From Ophiosphaerella korrae (lineage: Eukaryota > Ascomycota > Dothideomycetes > Pleosporales > Phaeosphaeriaceae), in NCBI GenBank assembly GCA_028456385.1, contig JALNQF010000030.1, positions 1-64,000 of the forward strand: DNA of 64,000 bases, given 5' to 3'. Under the pieces are notes generated by a model. It ran no database searches. It saw only the letters and a program-made list of their open reading frames with translations, and was not told where the DNA came from. The translations under genes were made by a program, and so were the position numbers. Below, one piece after another: positions 42,401 through 53,603 of this stretch. Positions within the stretch are counted from its first letter, which is position 1. Each line of letters begins with the position of its first letter.

Positions 42401-43840
42401 CTGACTGAAGACTGTGTGGTAGAATAGTTTGAAGAGTCAATGAAGCCGTGTTGTATGTGGCTTGACGACTGAGCCGCGTGCTGATGTTCCGAATGCTCGA
42501 CTAGTCCTATCTTGGCATCGGCTTGCTTGTTGACCAGTGGGAGATCGCTTGATTCGGCAGTCTTCTCCACAGGAACGTTGTCAGCTACGCAAGCTTTCTC
42601 TTCGGCTGCAGGGTCTTTGGTAGTGGCCAATGGCGTCTCTATGCGATGCTCGGATTCGTGAATGGAGGCTGCACCAGCCTCAGTACTCAACGGAGCTTTG
42701 GCTGAGTCGTGGTTTGACGTGAATTCGACCTCGCTGTCGTGGCAGGAGTCGTTATTTCCAGCCGGCGCAGGTGATTCTGGAACTAGGATGGGCTGCTGTA
42801 GGCCTGATCCAAATCCTTGAGACTGAATTTGCGAGTCTGCAGTGATGTCGTAAACTGTTTCTGGGATGGAGCTTGCAGGTGAAGGTGGGCACAGAAGAGC
42901 TGGCTGTGCTATTTCAATGAGGCCCTACGCGTGTTGGTTAGCCTATTACCTCACGTCCAAAATGATTGTCGCGCAAACGAACCGAGTCCCGTGTAGCTTC
43001 ACTGAGTGAATCTTCTCCTATAGGAGGCTGGGTTGTGCCTGTTGTTTGCTGTGTTGTAGAGATGTAGCTCTCCTCACCTACTGAGCTTTGTGAATCTGGG
43101 ACAACGCCCGACGAACAATAGTCGGGTATCGCGTTGATGAACTGGGAGCTATCGAGCTGGGAGCTATCGAGCTGGGAGCTATCGAGCTGGGAGCTATCGA
43201 GCCGGGTGCTCTGCGAAGATGATGGCAAAGACTGCGAAGCCACTAGCTGTGAGATACGATCGTATTCTTCTCGGTTGAAGCTGGAACCGCGAGGGTCGAT
43301 CAGAATGCGCGCGTGTGAGGGTTCGTGTGAGATAGGATGCGCCCTACCAGACGAGGCAAGGTTGCTGGATTGGAGGTGGGATGGTGGTGTGTCTGCGCCG
43401 CGCTGCCGGGACGAGGACGCAGAATATGGCTCGCGGCTACTGTTCTGGTGCAGCCTTTCTCTCCTCAAGGCGTCTTCGTAGTCTAGTCTTGCGATCTCCT
43501 CTCTCTCCAAATACAGTCTCTCGGCTTCGATTCTTTTATGCTCTTTTATTTTAGCCTCCTCTCGCTCCTCGTTCTCGCGACTCCAGAGAAGAAGAAGCTC
43601 CTGGTTGGGCGAGTTGCTTGGTTCCCACGTAGGTCGCCAGGATTTGCCAGTAGTTGGGTCAACGCCTTCCCATTCAATCAGGTATTTGAGCTGGCCGCGC
43701 ACAAACTTTTGCTTAAGAATTCGAACCGCTTTAAAGTAAATGTCGCTCAAAGGCGGGTCTTCGTCGCCGGGTTCTGCGGTTCTGTGCCGTTTGCTCTCGT
43801 TGGTGCGTGTGGGACGGCGCTTTCGCTTTGATGGCGCCAT
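39496..43840 (-). CDS. Chromodomain protein with HDA2/3-like region and coiled coil
   Basis: Proposed as two exons, 43840-42983 and 42924-39496, joined by a 58-base intron with an unusual GTTCGT donor, giving ~1428 aa. A chromodomain lies near residues 35-95 (FKAVRILKQKFVRGQLKYLI, then WEGVDPTTGKSWRPTWEP; aromatic cage residues plausible). A Ser/Gln-rich stretch includes four LDSSQ repeats. After long disorder, residues ~810-1110 match class II HDAC complex subunits 2/3 (SNF2-like, e.g. KFRFLHCLFYALREEQKHIV, PVDTIICLDGVQDA). A long coiled coil follows (~1160-1390). This architecture fits heterochromatin complexes recruiting a histone deacetylase to H3K9me (like the Neurospora HCHC/CDP-2 group). 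The join is inferred; two separate genes are possible. Confidence 0.75.
43142..43201. repeat. 15-base coding minisatellite, 4 perfect copies
   Basis: Four identical 15-base units in the chromodomain gene encode LDSSQ each on the minus strand. Perfect identity suggests recent or ongoing slippage. Confidence 0.95.
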
Positions 43841-44490
43841 TACACAGCGCGACGACTTAGAATGATAGAGGAGATTTCTGGACGAGCCATTGTCGGTGAG
43901 AACGTTCTTCAATGTTGGCTGAGTGTGGTTGATCGGGTCTTGGTGCAACACGCGGGACGACCCGAGGAGCTAACTTACTATGCAGCCAATAAAACGCGCA
44001 CTGCCGCGTTTACCCATAAAGTTGCCGAAATAGAGAGTCTGGAAGCTTAAGGCTGGAACGCAGTTCTGAGCGCACGATTACGATTGTAAGATCGAGAAGC
44101 GGTGTAGAGTATGAATTTTGTGGTCACGAGGGTTCACGGTCATTGTAACAATCACCACGCATTGACTCGATGAGCCGTGAGTCGAGTGAGAGTGAGTACC
44201 AATTGTCTGATAGAAGCAAGTTCCTATTGTCCCAATGAAGTGAATTCCTGTTGTCTTAGTCAAGCTAGTCGCTATTGTTGAGCCCCGTGAGAGTTGCTAT
44301 TGTGCAAAAGTGGGGCAAACACTGATAATCAATAGCTCTACCGCTGAGTCATAGTGTTCGACTTGTCTTCGCAAGCTCCGGTCTCTGCCATTATGATACA
44401 CATCGTTGCACGAAACCACACCCGTGCCATCCCCGCGAGGCCACCTTACCTTCTCTGCAAAAAGCCATCACACTTCTCTCTTAACCCGAA
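43841..44490. promoter_or_regulatory. Intergenic between chromodomain gene and CID gene
   Basis: 650 bases upstream of the chromodomain gene (minus strand), which are also the 3' flank of the CID gene. It contains the 24-base-period array at 44195-44304 and a tRNA-D-arm-like stretch near 44335-44370 on the minus strand. Nothing else recognised. Confidence 0.5.
44195..44304. repeat. 24-base-period array of a 13-base motif, 5 copies
   Basis: The motif AGTTCCTATTGTC (with 2-3 changes) begins at 44195, 44219, 44243, 44267 and 44292, so at steps of 24, 24, 24 and 25 bases. The 11 bases between motifs differ. On the minus strand three of the units read as octapeptides starting TIGT/TTGI. It lies about 355-465 bases upstream of the chromodomain-gene ATG. 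Confidence 0.75.
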
Positions 44491-46479
44491 TCATGTTCCA
44501 CCTCGCTGGCCACGAAACTGACCACGGTATTGGCCACGGTGCTGACCACGACCACCATTGCCTCTGTACCCACGACCTCGTCCACCACGATGGTTTGGGC
44601 TCTGGCTCCAAGCCGTGTTAGGGCCTTGACCAGTACTGTTGCCACGTGAATTGCTAGTGAACTGGTTGCCAGTGAAGTTGTAGGGGTTGTTGGCCATTGC
44701 CGACATGTTCATCGGTGCATGAGGAAACGGTCCGCTGAAGCTAGGTGGAGGCGGAGGGACCACACCACCAGGAAATGCTCCAGGCTGGAAGGGTGGCGGG
44801 GGAGGATATCCAGGAAACTGGTGAGGGATCGATGACTGGGGCATCAAGGGTGGAGCCGGCATGGAACCCTGGGGAGTAGGATACTGGCCGCTTCCAGGAC
44901 CACCTTGAGCAGTGGGGTTGTGCATGTCTGTGCCCTTCCATTGGTTGCTTGAGCCAGACGAGGCTTGGTTGTGCTCCCTTTCATACTTGCGTCCGCCATG
45001 ATCACTTCGTCGATTATTAGGCTCTGGTGACTTCCTGAAGCGAGAACTGCTGGATGACCGAGTATAATCTCTAGTCCGGTTGTCGTAACGGCTCTCGTGG
45101 ACTCTTGACGAGCGATAAGGACTGCGGCTCCGATCACGTCTGGTTTGGTAAAACTTTGATGTTTTGCGGAAACGCGAACCACTAGGGGATCGATCACGAC
45201 CTCTGGACCGGCTATCGTAAGATGATGTTGACGAACGACGACCGCGGCTCTGGCTGCGTCTACCACGTCCACGGCCATACTCTGAGTCCGAAGAATCGCA
45301 AGGTCGCGAAGAATGCGAGTGGCGGCGTTCTCTACGCTGCTGGGGTGATGGCGTCACGGCCTCAGCTTCCGCGCGAACTTTTCTCAATGCTTCAGGCACT
45401 CCATGATCCGTCATATCCTCGCAAAACTTGTTGGACCAGCCATAGCGATTGTAAGCCGAGGTTTTCTTACTTGTTTCTTTGTTCTTTTTGATGACCTGTC
45501 CCATGAAATCACGCATTAGCTTGTACTTGTCAGTCTCGCCCATCTGGTTGTTGAAATTCGGTTTGTATTTGAGGTCGATATTGTCGAAGTAATTGTCGAT
45601 CAAATTGCGCACATGAGGAGAAGCCGGCGTGTGGTCATATTTGACAGCCCTCCTGTTGCGAAGATTGATGGGGCGATAAGGGTGCCTGGCCATGGGTTCG
45701 AGCATATAAGACGCTGGGAGGTTGTTCCACGCTGCATGGCGATCGCCGTGGTACTCAGGGAGAAGGTAGTGTCTCTGGCGAACAGGCGTTCCACCTTGTG
45801 CCACAAGTAGAGCTGCATCTGCGTGATTTTGCAGGGCTTTGAAGTCTTGGGTGTTGATTATCTTGTTTACGGCCCAGAAGTTGATCACGGCACGCAATTT
45901 CTTCTCGCAAGGCGAATCCTGCTCGGAAATATACGAGGCGGCTAGCTTGACAAGTTCGGGGATATACAACATGATCGCTTTGCTAAAGACATCATGTCTG
46001 GCACTTGGTGTGCGCTCATGAAACTTTTCAGCGTGAAGCACATCGCTGATGATCAGCAGAGGCACAAACCGACGTCGGACTGCTGTCTTAGTTGCTGCGG
46101 CTAGCTCTGTGTCAGATCCTGCTGCTGATGGATCCACAATGATGGACTTGGAGACGGAAACCAGGTACTCGCCAAGGCTGGCTACCCGGTTCCTAGTAGA
46201 AGCAATGTGCATGACAATCCATTCTGTGCATTTCTACAATACTTGAATTAGACTGCTCTAGGAAACAGGGATCAGAAGTTAATGATTAGATACCTGAACG
46301 TTGGCTCGCGAAGGCAGCGTGACGACTGCATTGACGTCTTCCATAAAGGCCGCGCTCATGTGCACAGAGATTGGGTCTGCGCCGGTGTCATAATCTTTTG
46401 CTCTCAGGGCTTGCTTGAGCTTGAACTGGGCTATGGTTAGCACAGAGGCCGCGCGCCTTGACACATCAGTGGTCGCCAT
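44491..46479 (-). CDS. CID-domain, SR-rich splicing-regulator-like protein
   Basis: Two exons, 46479-46294 and 46233-44491, flank a 60-base intron, giving 642 aa. Residues ~1-195 have the helical build of a Pol II CTD-interacting domain (KCTEWIVMHIASTRNRVASL, FVPLLIISDVLHAEKFHERT, LRAVINFWAVNKIINTQDFK). The middle has a segment like the LPAG(L/Y)M motif of CHERP/SR140 (AWNNLPASYMLEPM). Arg/Ser-rich repeats follow (~310-410), then a Pro-rich stretch (PPPPPFQPGAFPGG) and an RGG-box C terminus. Such proteins couple transcription to splicing by binding the Pol II CTD and U2-linked factors. It is divergent to YIH1 with a 160-base gap. The CID call is good; the CHERP link is an inference. Confidence 0.82.
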
Positions 46480-46639
46480 GGCGGCGGCAACAGCAATGTC
46501 GATATGTCGTTGTTGAAGGCAAGAGATAGGGTAACGCGATGTTAGCTAAGTATTTGATCTCTAAAACCGTACGCGGGGCGCTAGTGCTAGCGCGCCTTCC
46601 TCTGCATTGCGTCGCCCAAAACAGGCCAGTGCACCAACC
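46480..46639. promoter_or_regulatory. Bidirectional promoter, CID gene / YIH1
   Basis: The 160 bases between divergent start codons leave little room for separate promoters. No TATA box seen. Confidence 0.65.
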
Positions 46640-47494
46640 ATGTCCAACGAGGCCATTGAGGACGAGCTCACTTCAATCAATTCAATCTTCGAAGAGGGCA
46701 CCCTATCTCCCATCGACCAAAATGCCAAGTCCTTCAGCTTGCGATTGCCATCGCTGCCGTCCATAATCCTGCGGATTCAGTTCCCAGCAGACTATCCTGA
46801 GGCCCCGCCGTCTGTCTTGGGCACGCAGGGCGTTGGGCAAGATACACCCAAAGGCATGGGCAACCATGTGGTTCAAGTAGTCAGAGATGTACTCGCCCAG
46901 GTCTATCGCCCAGGCGAAGCTTGCATATATGACCTTCTTGAAGAAGTGCGAGAAGCCCTCGAAAGGGAGGAAAAACAGGGAAATTTGCAGCTGCATAGTC
47001 AGGTAGAGGATCAGGGTGTAGGAGACAATGTCAGCGATGCAAAACCAGATTCAGTCGTCGATCTTGGGTTAGAGCCACCGTGGACCATCGCTCCAGCTCT
47101 CACAGAAAAGAAGTCTGTTTTCCTCGCACGTGTTGCTCTGGTAACTTCTCCTGCGCAAGCCAGGCAATATCTTGCCCATTTCTTGGCCACAGACAAGAAG
47201 GCTGCTCGCGCGACGCACAATATGACAGCATGGCGTATTAAAGGACCCAACGACACAAGCTACCAGGACTGCGATGATGATGGAGAAACAGCAGCTGGAT
47301 CTCGCATGTTGCATCTCATGCAGCTGATGGATGTCTGGAATGTCATGGTGGTGGTTACAAGATGGTATGGGGGCATACTACTGGGACCGGATCGCTTCCG
47401 TATTATCAATACTGCAGCTAGAGAGGCAATACTGCTTGGAGGATTTGCAAAGGATGGCAAAGAAGGGGATACTAAGAAGAGAGGGAAGAAATAG
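46640..47494 (+). CDS. YIH1: IMPACT/Yih1 protein, Gcn2 pathway inhibitor
   Basis: A single exon of 284 aa from ATG 46640. The N-terminal RWD domain (~1-110) contains EDELTSINSIFEEGTLSP and IQFPADYPEAPPSVLG, with the YPxxxP motif. The C-terminal IMPACT (UPF0029) domain (~160-270) has KSVFLARVALVTSPAQARQY, then DDDGETAAGSRML and VVVTRWYGGILLGPDRF. Family members bind Gcn1 and actin and block activation of the eIF2alpha kinase Gcn2, tempering general amino-acid control in the cytosol. The length is close to yeast Yih1 (258 aa) with a slightly longer linker. The start was chosen for a direct RWD beginning. Confidence 0.95.
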   Translation: MSNEAIEDELTSINSIFEEGTLSPIDQNAKSFSLRLPSLPSIILRIQFPADYPEAPPSVLGTQGVGQDTPKGMGNHVVQVVRDVLAQVYRPGEACIYDLLEEVREALEREEKQGNLQLHSQVEDQGVGDNVSDAKPDSVVDLGLEPPWTIAPALTEKKSVFLARVALVTSPAQARQYLAHFLATDKKAARATHNMTAWRIKGPNDTSYQDCDDDGETAAGSRMLHLMQLMDVWNVMVVVTRWYGGILLGPDRFRIINTAAREAILLGGFAKDGKEGDTKKRGKK

Positions 47495-49160
47495 CTAGAT
47501 GAATGGATAATTTTCATGTACCCACGCCCCTTCCTTGGCCTCGATTCCATTCAACAATCAATCAAGCAAACCCAATAAAAAAGCCTACAATATGTGCGAA
47601 GTAGCTAATACCAGCCGGAGAAGCAAGATTCATATCCTTCACATCAGTTCATATCAGCATCACGAAAATTCGAACCGGGAATAACCTCGACTACAAGGTC
47701 TTTGCCCGCTCGGATCCCCAATTTCAAAAGCTTGCACACGAGTACGTATGATACATAGCTCGCTTTCCCCAGACGTCGTAGCCGGTTCCCGAACGCCAAC
47801 AAGTGGCACAGACCGTTCACGCGATACGGTGTTGCCGGCCAGCATGCAGGGTGGGCCACTAGCCTCACAATTTAGCCTTCCACGCACCACGGTGTTGTGC
47901 AGTCACGATGTAAAGACAAACGGTTAGATACCTAGCTGTGGCTGCAGCTGGTAGCTCGCAAGCTTCAATTGATGTGCGGTGAGCTGACATGAGAGCTAAC
48001 GTTGAGACAGGATCAAGATGGTATGAGACGCTTCTCATCTTGCGATGCCTAGGTATCCAAGCCCATCAAAGACTAATGTACTAGAGCACATATAGTATGG
48101 CGTCATGTAAGAGACCAAGCCAGAATGTGGGGTACCGGGCGCTCTTTGTTGTGAGCTTGAACGTGCAAAGGCCGCCCTAAGGCCGCACAAGATGTATCTT
48201 CGCATCTTGAATTGACATCTTGGACGCCCTGGCCACGAAATGATGGCTTAGCACCGGTGAGGTGCACCGTTGGATCGTGCGACAAGAGAGTGACAGCTGG
48301 TTACCGTACCAGTGAGTTTATGTCATGGGTGGCCCGATACCGTAGGCCATGCCGCAGATGTAAGGTTGCACTGCGTCAGACTCGACCCGCAGTGTGCTTC
48401 GTGCTTGGCCTCAGACATTTTCCTGGTCGGTAGCCAAGGCCAAAGCACGGAAATTCAGGCGGCTAGAAGGTGAAGCGCGACCTCTCCGCCGGCCAGAAAA
48501 ACAACCAAATTTCTGATAGAAAGGGCCGGTAGCCCAGGTGGAGCAGCTTCGGTGAAAAAGTTTGATTGAGATCCTGAGTTTCGGAAGTGCGATGGAACTA
48601 TGTTCGCCCGAAGCTTTGTTTCGCATTCGATTTCCCAACCACTTCGCGCGACGCGCGTGCACATCCCAGTAAATTACCCAAGAACACTCAGCATCCGGTT
48701 CGATCGCCCTGTAGCAAATGTCACGTCTCGCTGGAACAGAAGCACGGCATGCCAAGGGGCCTAAGATGCGCGGACAAGGTAAAATGGTGAACGCCGAGGC
48801 TTTCTCCACCTGGCAACTTCAACGAGGCAGCGGAAAGCAAGCCGCCGATAATGCCGATCTTTTGTGTATTGAGTAACTTTGTGATGACCCTAGTCGATGG
48901 CTGATATGTGATTGGTCGATACTGACGTAGCGCGTGATGTGGAAGCCCTGCACCGACAGCAAGGGGACTCTAGGCTGGGGGTAAGCTCTCTGAGGAGCTC
49001 TCTGCCTTGTGCGACAAAGTGATTCCTTGTCTGTGAGCATTATTGCCTGTCATACACCAGCTGGTCACTGCTCAAGCTCCCCCGCATAGCTTATAAACAA
49101 GAATCCCCGCCTGTCGTCGCTCTCCACAAAGGACGCGCTATTGGTTTCCACTCCCCAAAC
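47495..49160. other. Gene-free intergenic, 1.7 kb
   Basis: Contains the YIH1 3' flank and the sugar-transporter promoter. In between, mixed-GC sequence has several short frames but none with protein-like composition. No RNA gene or repeat found. Confidence 0.5.
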
Positions 49161-51490
49161 ATGGCGGACAAGGACAACAAGGACACCAAGATCGAGTAAG
49201 CATTGCCTAATTGCTGTGCCACCTTATACTTCATGACACTAACAAGTTGGTAGAGAAACAACTGACGCACCTACTAAGGAATACAGTGATGCGCCTATTG
49301 TCGCACACAGCGATGCTCCCATTGTTGCACAAAGTGATGCTCCTATTGTTGACGACCAAAAGCGAAGGGAGAGTATAGCTCAACTGACCGCTAACCTTGA
49401 GGGAGAGTATGTTGCTTTGTCACTCGAGTAACTGTCACCACGCTGACACAGGTAGAATCCGTAATCCTTTGACTGGCATTCCTAAAGATCAGCTTCTTGC
49501 CGATGTTCGCGGCTTTGCTAAAGAGAATGGCCTGGAGGATGTCGAGCATCTCTTGGTGAAAGGAGCTGTTTTTGCGCAATCTCCACATCTATTCGAGGAG
49601 CTAGAGGAACTCGATGAGGCCGATCGCGCTGCGGTGCGCGAGGAGTTCTCAAATCGTTTCAAGCTTCCCCGAACTCTGTACCTCACCATCATTCTCAACT
49701 CAGTTGCGGCGGCCATTCAGGGATGGGATCAAACCGGCTCCAATGGTGCTAATTTGACCTTTGGTGCTGCTTTTGGTATCGCTGACTCTGGTCCTGAGTG
49801 CACGAACGCTGGGACTTGTGAGAAGCATGGTTGGATCATCGGTTTCGTTAACGCCTGCCCATATATCGCCATCGCCCTCTTCTGCGCTTGGATTTCTGGT
49901 AAGCCTTTGGAACAAAACCACCAATCTACACTTCCTTCTAATCTTATATAGACCCCATCAACGATTTACTTGGCCGCAAATGGACAATCTTCGTCGCTGC
50001 TGTATTCTCGCTACTAGCACCTATTGGTTCCGGTTTAACCCAGAAGTGGGGCCAGCTTGCTGCTTGTCGTGTGCTTCTAGGCATCGGTATGGGTTTGAAA
50101 GAAGTGACAGTGCCTGTCTTCTCCGCAGAGGTTGTGCCAGCCAGTGTGCGTGGCGGTTTGGTTATGAGTTGGCAGATTTGGACCGCATTCGGCATCTTTT
50201 TGGGTTTCGTTGCCAATCTTTGTGTGATGGTAAGTTTGATATACCAAGGCTCCGGCAAACTGCAGCGACTGACATATGCGATAGAATACTGGCAAAATCT
50301 CCTGGCGCCTGCAGCTCGGCTCAGCGTTCATCCCTGCTATACCTCTCGTCTTGGGGGTTGCGTTCGTTCCAGAATCACCCAGGTGGTTGATGAAGAAACG
50401 CAAGTATGCCAAAGCCTACCAATCCTTCCTGCGATTGCGAAACACACCTTTCCAGGCGGCCCGCGACCTATACTATACCCATGCTCTTCTTATTCAGGAG
50501 GAGATTCTCATCAAGGAGGCCGGACTAAATCCTAAGAGCAACTTCTTCACACGCTTCCTGGAATTGTTCACTATCCCGCGTGTGCGACGTGCCACACTGG
50601 CTTCTTTCGTTGTCATGATTGGCCAACAGATGTGCGGTATAAACATCATCGCATTTTACTCCTCCACCATCTTCAAGGAGGGCGGTGCTTCTGAGAAATC
50701 GGCACTCGTCGCTTCGTTCGGATTCGGACTGGTCAACTTCCTATTCGCCTGGCCTGCTGTCTGGACTATCGATACCTTTGGCCGCCGTGGGCTGCTGTTA
50801 TTCACCTTCCCAAACATGTTCTGGAGTCTCCTAGTCGCAGGCATGTGCTACTACATTCCGAAAGACGACCCAGCACATTTGGGCCTGATAGCTTTCTTTG
50901 TGTACTTGTTCGGTGCATTCTATTCCCCTGGAATGGGACCCGTACCCTTCACCTATTCCGCAGAAGTCTTCCCGTTGTCCCATCGTGAGGTGGGAATGTC
51001 TTGGGCGGTTGCGACGAATAACTTCTGGGCTGCTGTCCTGTCGCTTACACTTCCGCGTATGTTGAAAGTCATGAAGCCTCAGGGTGTCTTTGGCTTTTAC
51101 TCCGGTCTCAATGTGCTTGCCATGATCATGATGTAAGTCCCTTCTACAAGTCAATAGCACTTTCCTCATTGACCAATTTGTAGCTTCCTCTGGCTTCCCG
51201 AAACCAAGCAGCGCACGCTTGAAGAGCTTGACTACATCTTCGCAGTACCTACACGAACTCATATGAAGTATCAGCTCAGCCAGAACTTACCTTGGTGGTT
51301 CAAGACATACATTCTGCGTCGCCAAGGTCTGTCAAAGCCAGTTTTGTACAAACTGGGTAATCTCCCGCCAGCTCCGTCTGTCACAGCACAGATGAGCTAT
51401 GCCTGGAACACATATATCCTTCGAAAGAAGGGGCTCACGCCGCCAGATGCGTACGTGAGGGCCCAACCTGTCGGTGAGAAGCAGGTCTAG
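49161..51490 (+). CDS. MFS sugar transporter
   Basis: Six exons: 49161-49195, 49254-49406, 49456-49898, 49952-50229, 50285-51132 and 51184-51490. Introns are 49-58 bases, giving 687 aa. A cytosolic N-terminal extension (~1-105) includes three SDAPIVA-type repeats and [20 protein letters not shown], typical of a fungal sugar-transporter subgroup. Twelve TM helices follow, with sugar-porter motifs [53 protein letters not shown] and [16 protein letters not shown]. The C-terminal tail is ~90 residues with an unusual repeat of TYILR(R/K) sequence. It would move hexoses or related polyols by proton symport across the plasma membrane; substrate cannot be read from sequence. Confidence 0.9.
49284..49355 (+). 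repeat. 24-base coding repeat, 3 copies, transporter N terminus
   Basis: Three diverged 24-base units encode the (H/Q)SDAPIVA-type octapeptide just after the second transporter exon begins. Confidence 0.85.
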
Positions 51491-53603
51491 GCGATTGAGT
51501 TGTCTCACTTGTTTGGGAATTGCTGGGTCTACGTAATGCGTGCCCACTGTGTCGCGCATTGCCAACTCTGAGTTTCGCAGAGCTTGTAAAGGGACTAAAA
51601 TGCAATGACCACGGATGACGGCTTTGCTTTATACCCATAATCGCTGCATATAGTTAGCCATCGTAGTCTGTCCCTTCCTTAATCATACGTACTATCTTGT
51701 ACCAAAACTTTTCTTGACTACGAATGAGTGAGGCCACTGGACTCTCGATAAACTGAAAGGGTGGAAAATGGCTCTCCTTATGTTAATGCTAGATGCACAC
51801 AATAAATAATATACTACTAAAAACTTTGACTAGAAATCTTAGGTCACTCTAATTATTCCTATACATACCTTAAAAATAGGTTCTAGGTAGCTTAAGTATC
51901 TTCTGGTTGCTATATCTCAAGTAGCCAATGTCCCACTTTTCCAGTTAACTGAGAGCTAGGGTGGTAGTGGGGCCTGTGGATCTCGTCTTCAAGAAGTGAC
52001 GACAGAATGTCCTTCCTAGTGCCCGTCAGCTCATTCTAGCATAACCAGATAACTTACAACTTACGTGCCCAATGAAAGAAAGTTAATTTCATTGCACAAG
52101 TGGTGCGTCGTCAAATTAGAGGGTTGATCTACGCCTATCGTCATCATCTCCACACCACCCCCTAGCGTGCATACGCACGTGTCGAAAGCGGAACTACTGC
52201 AGGGCTTAGTTCGCCAATCGTGTCTACCGTGAATCGGGATTCCCAGACTTCAAGAAAACCCTGCAAAACAACTTAGCGTTCCCACGATCAGCGATCACGC
52301 GACCATGTCTTTGCTCTGTGGGAGCCATGTTTCACTGACTGCATGACTACGCGTGGTTATGGCACCTCATATAAATCATGATTTGGCTATTTTTGTATAA
52401 ACGCTTACTATAGTGGATACCGGTACGCGATCTCGGTCACTAAGGTTGAGAATGAGGCCTATGGTCAAGAAACGCAAGGTCAACTATTTTAATGTACCTG
52501 GATTACCAATCTCGATCCTAGAACCCTACAGACAAGGTAAGGGGAATTCGAAGCTTCTAGTTATAACGCTCTATAATCTAAAATCTAATGTATATATTGT
52601 GGCATCGTAGGATGCGCGTAGAAGTAAGAGGCAGGTGGCGACCCGCAGTCGGTGAGAGATGAGATGAGTTGAAGTATATAGGTTGAGTAGTTACATGGCG
52701 AGTTAGTATCGGTGGCTATCTACTCCATCCGATCTTCCCCGGAGCTCACACAGAGCCGCAATGCTGACCTAAGCCTCCCCGATCACGTGCAGTTCTACTA
52801 CACCACAATATCTTGTGCCAACATTTACGTGGTGATTCTTATACTTTTTAGTTTACCAATAGCTAGCTACGCCGGTCCACTAGTGGTAGAACTTCTCGGA
52901 CTTGGGAACGAGGGGCCGAATAACCAAGACAAGGAGCTGAATAACGTGCAAAAATTAATAGATAGAACCCGCTGGCAACACCTACTAGCCTGTTGCTAAA
53001 AAAAAAAAACCTCCCTATTTGAGTACTTCACCCTAACAAGACTTGTTCAATTCAGTAACCGGGGCCATGGAAGCCTTCCTGTTGCAATGCCCTCGGGGCG
53101 ACAGATTCTATGAGCACACTAGGCATCTTCAACCTAATTGACGCCATAGGAAATGAAAGTCTAGCAAATAAGAGAGCCGATGGAAACATTATGACAGCCT
53201 CGTTCATCAACGGAGGTTGAGGTGTGTCGCAAAGCGCATATAAACCGGCCCGCACTTCCTACGAAACTCAGCTAAAAAAATGCTTCGGTAGCGTTGGATT
53301 AGATTACCGCGAAAGCGTATCAATTGGGTGACTCAATTTGAGCCACTGGTGAAGTAATAAGTTCATCCTCGCATGACAGTGGTTGGCAACCATTGAATTC
53401 GTGCCTGCCGCCCGCATGCTATGAACAGGAAAACATCAATGGTTCTCAACTCATGCTAAACATGAATATCCTCAGATTTAGTGCCCGCCATGGGGCTTTA
53501 TTAGATCGACAAAGCGCTGACATTCACACGATTTTCTCGTACGCCTCAACCTCCTCGCGCATTTTCTGCTAGGAATAGCTTCCAAACAAAACGGTTCCCG
53601 CAT
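51491..53603. other. Gene-free, A/T-rich decayed tract, 2.1 kb
   Basis: TA-rich segments (e.g. 51780-51930) look RIP-affected. An A12 run lies at 52998-53009. Short frames at 52413-52610 and 52712-52999 do not resemble known proteins. The tract is probably an eroded repeat or old gene remains; I cannot name an element. Confidence 0.5.

Noticed and set aside
44335..44380. Minus-strand tRNA-like stretch (ACTCAGCGGTAGAGC)
   Set aside because: The D-arm/A-box match is good, but no anticodon stem, T-arm or B box follows. At most it is a tRNA 5' fragment.
52413..52999. Short frames that might be transposon remains
   Set aside because: No integrase, transposase or reverse-transcriptase motif and no terminal repeats could be found.
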